DNA from: Chthoniobacterales bacterium
GTDB taxonomy: Bacteria; Verrucomicrobiota; Verrucomicrobiia; Chthoniobacterales; UBA10450
Length of the DNA stretch: 6,794 nt
Assembly (NCBI GenBank): GCA_025980625.1
Contig: JAICXG010000155.1
Location: forward strand, 1-6,794
Direction: 5' to 3'
The notes beneath the pieces were generated by a model. It worked only from the letters and a program-made list of their open reading frames with translations, did no database searches and was not told the DNA's origin. Below, piece after piece: positions 1-6,656 of this stretch (its first letter is position 1; every line of letters starts with the position of its first letter). Made by a program: the position numbers and the translations under genes.

Positions 1-291
1 GCGCACCGAGGGATGCTCCAGTAGCCGTTTCATGTGCTCGAGCCCGGAGATCCGCGGCACGCGCTCGCCGACGAAGAACCTCCAGAGCAGCACCATGAAT
101 CCGCTGTCGGCGATGGCAAGATCTGCCCCGAGAATGGCGCGCCGATAATCCGGGTCCACACAGAGATTAATCATGGATGGAGCGGCCGGCGCGACGAGCA
201 AACCGCCGGCGCGGGTGATCTCCTCGACCGCTTCGGGAGACGAGCCACCGAAAAAATTAATCCCGAGAATGCGATGAGTGTTCGCGGGCAC
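1..291 (-). CDS. WecG/TagA/CpsF-family (GT26) glycosyltransferase, N-terminal part, cut by window edge
   Basis: The 97 codons visible encode the N-terminal part of a GT26 glycosyltransferase, a family that adds a sugar such as a ManNAc derivative to a lipid-linked intermediate at the inner face of the membrane during cell-wall or exopolysaccharide synthesis. Family signs are RILGINFF near the start, GGLLVAPAAP (residues 29-38), YRRAILGADLAIADSGF (49-65) and VPRISGL (78-84). D62 and R80 are 18 residues apart, the same spacing as the catalytic Asp65 and Arg83 I recall for Thermoanaerobacter italicus TagA. The family is about 250 residues long, so more than half lies outside. GTG at 291 is the only usable start, because an in-frame TAA lies at 301-303 with no other start codon between. 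It is transcribed divergently from the regulator on the right. The exact sugar and acceptor cannot be told. The 'ADSG' form differs from the classical 'DG-G' motif, so this is a divergent branch. Confidence 0.8.
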   Translation of the reverse strand, partial: MPANTHRILGINFFGGSSPEAVEEITRAGGLLVAPAAPSMINLCVDPDYRRAILGADLAIADSGFMVLLWRFFVGERVPRISGLEHMKRLLEHPSVR

Positions 292-312
292 GGTTAATGG
301 TTATCGGTTATT
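292..312 (-). repeat. three tandem degenerate heptamers in the glycosyltransferase leader
   Basis: On the minus strand the 21 bases just before the GTG start read AATAACC, GATAACC and ATTAACC, with consensus (A/G)(A/T)TAACC. They exactly fill the stretch between the Shine-Dalgarno-like AGGAG (plus two bases) and the start codon. The repeats are visible directly; any role in setting the spacing is inference. Confidence 0.6.
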
Positions 313-314
313 TG

Positions 315-319
315 CTCCT
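315..319 (-). promoter_or_regulatory. AGGAG Shine-Dalgarno-like site, distant from the GTG start
   Basis: The minus strand reads AGGAG here, a strong match to the anti-Shine-Dalgarno sequence. The gap to GTG at 291 is 23 bases, much longer than the usual 5-10, because the three heptamers lie between. No better site is closer. It may be chance, or it may act only when the leader is folded or the repeats are fewer. Confidence 0.35.
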
Positions 320-534
320 GGGGAAGAACGGAAAAGCGGGAACCGGCCCGACCCACGTTTCGATGGAGACGTCTTTCATCCACTCTCGTGATGCTGCGTG
401 GCCCCTCCTCGCTACGGCACAATCCCGCCCCTTTGGTGAACAATCGAGGTTTTCAGATCCATAGCGTTTTGCTCGTCAGACACCGTTTTTGCGCTAAACA
501 TGTGCGAATCGAACACACGTTTGTTGAGAACGCG

Positions 535-1827
535 ATGAAACCGTTGAGCACGATCGCTGTCGGCACACTGCAACGCGCCCTGACACAGATGAGGAAGCTT
601 CCGAGCAGCGCCAGTTCCGCCTCGATTCGAAATCTACACCTCACTTCACGCGGCGTGAATGCCTTAGAAAACGCGGGCATTAGGACGCTCGGAAGCCTGT
701 TGGACAAGTCGCGACATGGATTGCCGAAGATCCGCGCGATCGGCAAAGCTACCGAGTGTGACATCGCAGCCGCCATTGTTACGCTAGGCGAGTCGACCGG
801 CCGAAATGGCGTGGATTGGATTGAGTATGCGCGGCGTCGAGGTTTTTCGATCATCCCGGCGGCCGGCGCCGACATCGGGCTAAATCATTTTGCGAGATCA
901 CTGCAACCAGCTCTGCTCACGGCGATCGAATCATCATTCGATTCGGCGCGCCTAAGGATCTTCAGGAACTCTGTTTTGCGACAGAAACGAGCAACCACTT
1001 CGACCGAAGTCGCTCGTCAATGGGGAGTGACTAGGCAATACATCACTCTGATGAAACACCAGATGATTTCTGCTTTGCGGGAGTCCATCTTCGCCAGCGA
1101 CTACACCGATTGTTTCTTCCGGTTTCAGAAGAGTTTTACCGCTCCCTTGCAGCGGCTGAAAGACCGACTGGACAGCACCCGAGGCGGGGCCATGCTTCAC
1201 GGCGACTGGTTCGAACTATTGTCCGAAACGCTGATGATTTCGCAGGCCGAGGAGCCACAACTAAGGACGCTGCTCTTCGCGGTTTTTCGATATGAGATAA
1301 TTTTCAGTAATAGCAACCGTTATCGGCCCGTCATTCTTCCGGTTGGAAGAAGTCGATCTGCTTTCGCCCGCGCAGTAACGCGTTTGGACGGATTATCCTG
1401 GCGCGCTGGCCCCTCTGGAATATCCGAGAAGCGAGCTGCCGAAGCTCTAAACCTGAGAAACGATCTTGGCCCGCGAATTCAAGAGTTACCCGTGCTCGCC
1501 GGCGCCATCCCAGGTCTCGAGTTTGACAGCAGGAGCCGTTGCTATCGGAACAGAACGCCACCAGCGACGCGAGTAACGGATCAACTGGAGCAGATTCTGC
1601 GAAAGAACAAGCGGGCAATGCATCTCCGTGATATCCTAAGCGAGTTACATTCTGTATCCGAGGCCAGAGCCAGGAAGCGAACCACGGCTCACATAAGTCA
1701 GTCCATGTCAAGCGACGAGCGCTTCCGGCCGATCGGGCGCCGCGGGCTGTGGGCTCTCACTTTGTGGGACATGGAAACGCGAAATCACCGATCTCGAGGC
1801 AGCTGGAAGGCCATTAACTTCTCGTGA
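535..1827 (+). CDS. orphan transcription regulator: RNAP alpha-CTD-like + sigma region 4-like HTH + HARE-HTH-like winged helix
   Basis: A 430-residue protein from ATG 535. The frame stays open upstream to GTG 388/ATG 391 (479 aa), but those 49 extra residues look non-coding; GAGAA just before 535 is a weak ribosome binding site. Residues about 31-82 align with the C-terminal domain of RNA polymerase alpha: 'LHLTSRGVNALENAGIRTLG' matches the helix with the DNA-contacting Arg265 and Asn268 of E. coli (here R39, N42), followed by the Gly-Lys of the hairpin-helix (G70-K71). Residues about 139-183 resemble sigma-70 region 4, with the HTH 'TSTEVARQWGVTRQYITLMK'. Residues about 347-413 resemble a HARE-HTH winged helix ('LHLRDILSEL' ... 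'RFRPIGRRGLWAL'), the fold of the RNA polymerase delta N-domain. No catalytic motif, membrane segment or signal peptide is seen, so it is probably a cytoplasmic DNA- or polymerase-binding regulator. Its target is unknown; the divergent glycosyltransferase is a candidate by position only. Domain calls are by eye: alpha-CTD and sigma4 fairly sure, HARE less so. Confidence 0.8.
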   Translation: MKPLSTIAVGTLQRALTQMRKLPSSASSASIRNLHLTSRGVNALENAGIRTLGSLLDKSRHGLPKIRAIGKATECDIAAAIVTLGESTGRNGVDWIEYARRRGFSIIPAAGADIGLNHFARSLQPALLTAIESSFDSARLRIFRNSVLRQKRATTSTEVARQWGVTRQYITLMKHQMISALRESIFASDYTDCFFRFQKSFTAPLQRLKDRLDSTRGGAMLHGDWFELLSETLMISQAEEPQLRTLLFAVFRYEIIFSNSNRYRPVILPVGRSRSAFARAVTRLDGLSWRAGPSGISEKRAAEALNLRNDLGPRIQELPVLAGAIPGLEFDSRSRCYRNRTPPATRVTDQLEQILRKNKRAMHLRDILSELHSVSEARARKRTTAHISQSMSSDERFRPIGRRGLWALTLWDMETRNHRSRGSWKAINFS

Positions 1828-2585
1828 GCTACACTCGCTGATCATGGGAAGGCGACCGACTGCGGCGAGATCAGCCGGAAGACTACTGTCGCACGACCCG
1901 CGTCGCCTGCGGCTCCTGGACACTCGCCGCGAACGCTGGTTCAGGCACTCCCGATCGCAAGGGCTGAGCGGATTTTAAATGCTCCTCTATGTCCTTGACC
2001 AGGGTGTCCATCACGAAGTGGGTGCCAGCAAAAGCAATCTCCCGAAAAATTGCAGGCCAAGTCAAGCTAATAACAAAAGACCCAGGGCGATCTCGAGTTC
2101 AGATTTAAACCTACCAGGCCATACGTTTTATCTTGAACCGTGAGAGCTATCGTCGCGGGTTAAAACAACCAGCAGGTCCCTGAGCGCAAACGAATGCGGA
2201 GGTGGTGCGGACGGGGACACAAAAATAGGCTGCTTCCCTTAAAGCCGGATTGGCCGATCTCTGATACTTCCTTGTTTAACAGTAGACAACCCCGGAGCCT
2301 AAAGACCTATCCGCGGGCCTTGCGAGGGCACTATGCAACACGCGCGTGTCGAGATTGCAACGCGGCTGCAACAGCTCGACCGACATGAATTTGGTCGCAA
2401 GCCTTCGCTCTTGTGCGTGCGAAATCGAATTAGCCCGAACCCGTTTGATTTGCCATCAGTTTGTTTACTCCGGGGGGCAGCGATCGCAGCCGAACAGCAT
2501 CACAATCGATCCCAGGCCCCGAGGCGCTGGCTACGTTTGGAACGGACGTATTCCAGTCGGAGAGTGATGCCGAGGACGGCGTGAT
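1828..2585. other. 758-base region between converging genes, no supportable gene
   Basis: The regulator ends at 1827 and the delta-60 gene ends at 2586 from the other side. No tRNA-like arm, strong stem with T-tract or long repeat was seen. The best open frame is minus 2065-1883 (60 codons, TTG start, TAG stop), containing 'MDTLVKDIEEHLKSAQPLR' from an internal ATG at 2011. It has no ribosome binding site and I recognise no family, so I do not call it. Short plus-strand frames at 2194-2584 overlap each other and have Arg- and Cys-rich compositions typical of chance frames. A decayed gene or mobile-element remnant is possible but not shown. Confidence 0.5.
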
Positions 2586-3950
2586 TTATCGGGAGAGGTA
2601 GCGTGCCAAGGCAAAGTTGCTGAATTGATTACTGAAGGTGGCTTGAAATCCGACCGCCACAATCTTTCCATCCGGCTGAAGAGCAGCGCCGTTGGCCCCG
2701 CCATTCAGATCGCCAAATGAGGTGCGCACCTTGCCGCCGACACCGAAGGTGTTGTCGAGTGCGCCGCGCGGACTCAACCGCGCCAGCAAAAAGTCGTCAT
2801 CGCCTGACTCGCCGTTCGAACCGCCGACGGTGATGATTTTGCCGTCGCTTTGCAGCAGCACCTTGGTGGCACTCTGGCAGCAATTGCCAAAGTCGATTTG
2901 AGTTTTCCCATCGCCACTAAACGCCGTATCAAGAACCCCATTTGAGGTATAGCGCGCGACCGCGAAATTCTGGACTCCTCCGCCCTGGGAAATAGCGAAC
3001 CCAGCAGCGACAATTCTGCCATCGGATTGAAGGGCGGCAGAGCGCGCCCGATCAAAGTTTTGATCGCCGAAGTCAGTGCTCACTTTTCCGGACACGCCAA
3101 AAGTCGTATCGATGGTACCATTACTGAGATAACGCACCGCGGCGAAGTCGTAGTTAGTTGCAGAGCTATTGGCTGAACCGACTGCGACAATCTTCCCGTC
3201 TGGTTGGATCAAAACTGAAAAGGCGTCGTCTTCCATACCGACAAAATCAGTCATGACCTGGCCGCCATTGCCAAATGTGGTGTCCGGGGTTCCATCCGGG
3301 TTGTATCGGGCCAGCGCAAAATCGGTGTCGGAAGAATCGCCAATCACGAAATCTACAAAGACGGTGCCGGCGGCAATGATCTTGCCGTCAGACTGCAACG
3401 CCACGCCGAACGCGTAACTGCCCTCGGGAAAAGTCGTGGTCACAATCCCTCCGTTCCCAAAGGAAGTATCAAGCGATCCACTTGGGTTGTAGCGAACCAC
3501 TTCGAAATTGCCGGCGAAGGTAAAGAGCGGAAAAGCGCCGCCCGCGACCACGATCTTGCCGTCAGTTTGGATAGCGACCGCCGAGGGGACCGCTGCCAAG
3601 CCCGGAAAATCTGTCCGCACTTTGCCACGAGAACCGAAGGTGTTGTCGAGAGTGCCATCGATATTGTAGCGCAATACGACAAAGTCCTCGTCAGAGAAAT
3701 CGTTGTGTCTATAGGTTTGTCCGACCACGACCAATTTGCCATCAGCCTGGATCGCCACAGCGTTGGCAATGTCGGTGCTACGTCCAATATCAGTCGTCAC
3801 CATGCCGCCGGTTCCGAATGTCGGATCGAGATCTCCGGCAGCCGCCGCCGCGACCTGGGGACCGATGAGGCAAATGAACATAATCGAAGTGGCAGTAATT
3901 CCAATACCAAGAACAAACCCTTTGCGGTATTTAAGGTGGATAGGTCGCAT
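2586..3950 (-). CDS. secreted delta-60 repeat protein (DUF5122-type beta-propeller), seven repeats
   Basis: A 454-residue protein. Residues 1-38 are a signal peptide: positive MRPIHLKYRK, hydrophobic core 11-31, then a run of Ala before GDLDP. The rest is seven back-to-back repeats of 58-62 residues with nothing left over: 39-98, 99-157, 158-219, 220-277, 278-337, 338-395 and 396-454. Each follows G-x-LD-x-x-FG-x-x-G-x-V-x-T-DF ... A-x-Q-x-DGKI-x-x-G ... F-x-x-x-RY, the signature of the delta-60 repeat (TIGR02608). No C-terminal anchor, sorting signal or catalytic domain follows, so it is probably released outside the inner membrane. Its function is unknown; such repeats are thought to form beta-propellers, and seven suggest one closed ring. 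The start at 3950 is chosen because AAAGGA lies at a good distance and the signal peptide begins there; the open frame to 4136 adds residues with no such character. It lies 166 bases downstream of the porin gene and has its own promoter-like sequence. Confidence 0.88.
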   Translation of the reverse strand: MRPIHLKYRKGFVLGIGITATSIMFICLIGPQVAAAAAGDLDPTFGTGGMVTTDIGRSTDIANAVAIQADGKLVVVGQTYRHNDFSDEDFVVLRYNIDGTLDNTFGSRGKVRTDFPGLAAVPSAVAIQTDGKIVVAGGAFPLFTFAGNFEVVRYNPSGSLDTSFGNGGIVTTTFPEGSYAFGVALQSDGKIIAAGTVFVDFVIGDSSDTDFALARYNPDGTPDTTFGNGGQVMTDFVGMEDDAFSVLIQPDGKIVAVGSANSSATNYDFAAVRYLSNGTIDTTFGVSGKVSTDFGDQNFDRARSAALQSDGRIVAAGFAISQGGGVQNFAVARYTSNGVLDTAFSGDGKTQIDFGNCCQSATKVLLQSDGKIITVGGSNGESGDDDFLLARLSPRGALDNTFGVGGKVRTSFGDLNGGANGAALQPDGKIVAVGFQATFSNQFSNFALARYLSR

Positions 3951-3955
3951 AAACG

Positions 3956-3961
3956 TCCTTT
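3956..3961 (-). promoter_or_regulatory. ribosome binding site of the delta-60 gene (AAAGGA)
   Basis: The minus strand reads AAAGGACGTTTATG, placing AAAGGA five bases before ATG 3950. This decides the start against the longer open frame reaching 4136. Confidence 0.75.
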
Positions 3962-3980
3962 CTTCTCTCTGCGAGGTGCT

Positions 3981-4009
3981 AACATAACAACCGTGCGTCT
4001 CCAAAACAA
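3981..4009 (-). promoter_or_regulatory. candidate sigma-70 promoter with extended -10 for the delta-60 gene
   Basis: On the minus strand a -35-like TTGTTT (4009-4004) is followed after exactly 17 bases by TATGTT (3986-3981), preceded by TG at the extended -10 position. TATGTT matches TATAAT at four of six places; the -35 box matches at three. This would start RNA about 20-25 bases before ATG 3950, leaving a short leader with the AAAGGA site. Called by eye only; phyla of this kind can use less conserved promoters. Confidence 0.4.
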
Positions 4010-4014
4010 CGGTG

Positions 4015-4030
4015 GTAACAATTTTGTTAC
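4015..4030. promoter_or_regulatory. palindromic operator-like site GTAACAA-TT-TTGTTAC
   Basis: A perfect inverted repeat with 7-bp arms and a 2-base centre lies five bases upstream of the candidate -35 box of the delta-60 gene. Symmetry and size fit a dimeric regulator's binding site, and the position just upstream of -35 suits an activator or a repressor that overlaps polymerase. The hairpin is AT-rich and lacks a following T-tract for either strand's genes, so a terminator is unlikely. The binding protein is unknown. Confidence 0.45.
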
Positions 4031-4116
4031 GATTGGGTCGTGAAAGAACGGAATCGGTGCCTGTATGTCCGGGCGTGATTGCTCGAACGGCCACCGGACG
4101 GTCGGTTACGGTTAAT

Positions 4117-5391
4117 TCAAAACGTGAAGATGACATCGACTCCGGCGGTGAATTGGTCGCGCTCGGCGGAATCGTTGAAGGGGCGCGTGCCGTTCAGGGA
4201 GCAGTCGTAGCGGACCTCGGGACGAATGAGACAGCCGGTGAGGGGCTTCGGGACCGGAGGCTTGATCGTTAGGCCAAGGGTAATCGCGCCGTAGGTGGTT
4301 TCCCCACCAGTGACGGTGCGCGGGTCGAGCATGACGTTGCCCCCGCGGAGACTGTCCGCGAGGTCGTCATTTTCCGCGAATTGCGCGACGTAGAAGTTAT
4401 TGGCGTCACGCCAGATCTCGCCGCGGACGGCGATCGAGATGAAATCGTTAAAGGCATAAGTGAGATACTGGGCGATCCCGTATGCGGTGGCAGCGACGGC
4501 TTCGTCATAGATAAAGTTTAAGTCAGTGATCAAAGTCAGTCGCTCGGTGGGCTTGGCTACGATTGTAATGTCGTTGAGGTAACGATAATCGTGATTATTA
4601 TCGGGTATTTCCGGGCCGACATGAGTGGTGCCGAGGACCGTGAGCCTGCCATCGAACAGGTTGAGCCCGATGCCGCCGTGAAAGGCGACTGAGTCATTGT
4701 TATCTTCAACGCTCGTGTTCACGCCCCGGGTAATGCCAGCATAGAGATCGACTGCCCTGCTCGCATGAAGGGTGGCAAGCGCGCCGGTGTGATTGAACGG
4801 TATTCCAAAGTTAAAGATATAACTGTGGGAATAGAGGACGTTCGTGCGTGGATCGACCGTCTCCGCGCCCTCGAGGGTGACGAATTTCCCGAGTTTGAGA
4901 TCGAGGCCGCCCACGGTCAGGACCGGGAAATGAAGGTTAAGATAGGCTTCCGAGATATCTGGCTGCACGAGGTTGTCGGTTATGCGATCGAACAAGCCTA
5001 ACGAATGTATGAAGCGAGCATCGCTCCCGGCGATAGATTGGAGCTTAAATCCCCAGGAGAAATCGGCCGGGGTGGTGGACAGGGTTCGCTCCAGCGTGAT
5101 CGCCGCCTGATTGAAAAGCGGCTCATTCGAGCGGTCGTCGAAAAGCCGGCCAAAGTTCTGCCGATCCTTAGGCGAATCGACGTTCGCGGTAAACCCGCTC
5201 TCGATCCAGGCATAAACCTTGAACAGGTCTTGCGGCGTCGAAAGCTGCACGGGCACAGGACTCCCCGGCGGACCCGCGAACGCCGCCGCGCAGCGCAGAA
5301 GCAGAGTGGCGAGCAAGCTCGCCGATCGATTGTTCAGCGACAGCATGCCAGCGCGAACCATCCTCAAGTCTGGTCCGGTAACACGCTCCAT
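4117..5391 (-). CDS. BBP2-family outer-membrane beta-barrel porin, coupled to amt
   Basis: A 424-residue protein matching the putative beta-barrel porin-2 (BBP2, OmpL-like) family. After a signal peptide (core about 23-39, likely cut AFA|GPP) the mature part has 'YAWIESGFTANVD', an 'LKLGKFVTLEGAETVD' block (about 165-180) and 'YSHSYIFNFGIPFNHTG' (187-203), typical of the family, followed by alternating polar and apolar strands. It ends in VIFTF; a terminal Phe is the usual outer-membrane insertion signal for the BAM complex. It probably lets small solutes cross the outer membrane. The start is uncertain: ATG 5391 overlaps the amt stop as TGATG, which suggests translational coupling, but ATG 5361 or 5346 would give a tighter signal peptide (MLSLNNRSASLLATLLL from 5346). 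The frame stays open inside amt to 5901, but that part is Arg-rich and is the shadow of amt. Substrate unknown; the neighbour suggests nitrogen supply. Confidence 0.85.
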   Translation of the reverse strand: MERVTGPDLRMVRAGMLSLNNRSASLLATLLLRCAAAFAGPPGSPVPVQLSTPQDLFKVYAWIESGFTANVDSPKDRQNFGRLFDDRSNEPLFNQAAITLERTLSTTPADFSWGFKLQSIAGSDARFIHSLGLFDRITDNLVQPDISEAYLNLHFPVLTVGGLDLKLGKFVTLEGAETVDPRTNVLYSHSYIFNFGIPFNHTGALATLHASRAVDLYAGITRGVNTSVEDNNDSVAFHGGIGLNLFDGRLTVLGTTHVGPEIPDNNHDYRYLNDITIVAKPTERLTLITDLNFIYDEAVAATAYGIAQYLTYAFNDFISIAVRGEIWRDANNFYVAQFAENDDLADSLRGGNVMLDPRTVTGGETTYGAITLGLTIKPPVPKPLTGCLIRPEVRYDCSLNGTRPFNDSAERDQFTAGVDVIFTF

Positions 5392-6656
5392 CAACGCGAC
5401 TGCACGCGGACGACATCGACCTCGACGTAGGCCGTCTCTCCGTGAAGCGCTGCATCGAGTCCGATCTCCTCGTGTTCGTCGGCCACTCGCACCACGGTGA
5501 GACGGTCGATGATCCACAACATCCCGAGAGTGAAGATGAAGGCCCAGGCGCTGGAGAACGCAGCGGCCCCAAGCTGTTTCCAGAAGAAACTGGGATTTCC
5601 AGCCAAGAGTCCTTCTACTCCGCCATTGGCCGCGGGGTTCCAGGCGGTCGACGCGAAAACACCGAGCAGGACGATGCCGAGAAACCCACCGACGCCATGC
5701 ACGCCCCAGACATCGAGCGCGTCGTCCCAGCCGAGTTTGTTTTTGAGCGCACAAGCGTAAAAACAAACCACACCGGCAACGAGACCAATGATGACTGCGG
5801 TCGCAGGTGAAACATAGCCAGCTGCCGGCGTGACTGTCGCGAGACCCGCGACGGCGCCAGTGAGCAATCCAAGAAATCTTGGCTTCTTGGCGGCGCGCCA
5901 ATCGACCGCCATCCAGGCCATAGCCGCAAAGGAAGCGGCGATATCGGTATTGATAAAGGCGACTGCGGTGGTGCCATCGACCCGAAACTCCGAGCCGGCA
6001 TTAAATCCATACCAGCCAAACCAAAGAAGCCCGGTGCCGAGTGCGACCAGCGGGATACTATGCGCGCCCTCAGCGACTCTTCGTTTGCCGACATAGAGGA
6101 TGGAGGCAAGGGCCGCGATGCCAGCGATGTTGTGGACGACAATTCCGCCGGCGAAATCTTTAACGCCCCATTGAGCCAAAAGCCCCCCGCCCCAGACCAT
6201 GTGGACGAAAGGGAAATAGACCAGGATTAGCCAGGCGGTCAGAAAGAGGAAGTAAGCCTTGAAGGTAATGCGGTTAGTGAAGGCGCCCGTGATCAGCGCC
6301 GGGGTGATGATGGCAAACATCATCTGGTAAGCGCAAAATACGAGCATTGGGATAGAGTCGTTAGGCGAAGGCGTGCTCAGAGTAATCCCGCGCAGCCCGA
6401 CCCAATGGAGGTTGCCGATGATCCCGTAGAAGTCGGTCCCGCTTTTGGCATCGCCGGAAAAGCAGAGCGAAAAGCCGAACCCCCACCAGAGCATCGTCGT
6501 CCAGCCCATTGAGACGAAACTCTGCATCATAATTGCGAGCACATTTTTGCGCCCAACGAGACCGCCATAAAAGAAGGCCAGGCCTGGAGTCATTAACATC
6601 ACCAGGCTGGAGCATAAGAGCATGAACGCGGTATTGCCGGTGTCGAGGTGTAGCAT
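5391..6656 (-). CDS. amt: ammonium transporter, Amt/MEP/Rh family
   Basis: A 421-residue polytopic inner-membrane protein, the usual Amt length, carrying ammonium into the cell. Residues equivalent to the E. coli AmtB pore are present: gate Phe F114 and F218 (AmtB F107, F215), periplasmic-site W155 and S222 (W148, S219), D167 of DFAGG (D160) and the twin His H175 and H320 (H168, H318). The N-terminal MLHLDTGNTAFML begins directly with the first membrane segment (about 8-32, ending GLAFFYGG), as in Amt proteins lacking a cleaved signal. The soluble tail from about 384 (DRLTVVRVADEHEEIGLD) is the region that in AmtB contacts the P-II protein GlnK; no glnK is visible, but the region upstream is cut off. 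ATG 6656 has only a weak AAAGA site before it. Its stop overlaps the porin's start. Transport of ammonium is highly likely; regulation by nitrogen is expected from the family but not shown here. Confidence 0.96.
   Translation of the reverse strand: MLHLDTGNTAFMLLCSSLVMLMTPGLAFFYGGLVGRKNVLAIMMQSFVSMGWTTMLWWGFGFSLCFSGDAKSGTDFYGIIGNLHWVGLRGITLSTPSPNDSIPMLVFCAYQMMFAIITPALITGAFTNRITFKAYFLFLTAWLILVYFPFVHMVWGGGLLAQWGVKDFAGGIVVHNIAGIAALASILYVGKRRVAEGAHSIPLVALGTGLLWFGWYGFNAGSEFRVDGTTAVAFINTDIAASFAAMAWMAVDWRAAKKPRFLGLLTGAVAGLATVTPAAGYVSPATAVIIGLVAGVVCFYACALKNKLGWDDALDVWGVHGVGGFLGIVLLGVFASTAWNPAANGGVEGLLAGNPSFFWKQLGAAAFSSAWAFIFTLGMLWIIDRLTVVRVADEHEEIGLDAALHGETAYVEVDVVRVQSR

Noticed and set aside
388..534. 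N-terminal extension of the regulator from GTG 388 or ATG 391
   Set aside because: The 49 residues show no domain character, and the aligned alpha-CTD region begins well after ATG 535; the stretch more likely holds the promoter and leader of the divergent pair.
453..875. Minus-strand 140-codon frame inside the regulator gene
   Set aside because: Opposite strand of the alpha-CTD-like coding region, which explains the sequence better.
1883..2065. 60-codon minus-strand ORF as a small gene
   Set aside because: TTG start, no ribosome binding site, no recognised family; length is within chance expectation at this base composition.
2569..2580. GCCG-AGGA-CGGC hairpin after the delta-60 stop as a terminator
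   Set aside because: The stem has only four base pairs and there is no run of T after it.
3567..4043. Plus-strand 158-codon frame across the start of the delta-60 gene
   Set aside because: Antisense to a repeat protein with clear conservation; no ribosome binding site and no recognisable domain.
4067..4099. GTCCGG / CCGGAC 6-bp inverted repeat after the porin gene as a terminator
   Set aside because: The loop is 21 bases and no T-tract follows in the direction of transcription.
3951..4136. Upstream extension of the delta-60 open frame (62 more residues)
   Set aside because: It would bury the signal peptide inside the protein and overlap the porin's 3' end, while a good AAAGGA site precedes ATG 3950.
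5392..5901. Open frame continuing the porin frame 170 codons into amt
   Set aside because: Arg/Trp/Cys-rich translation without family features; it is the other-frame shadow of the well-supported amt gene.
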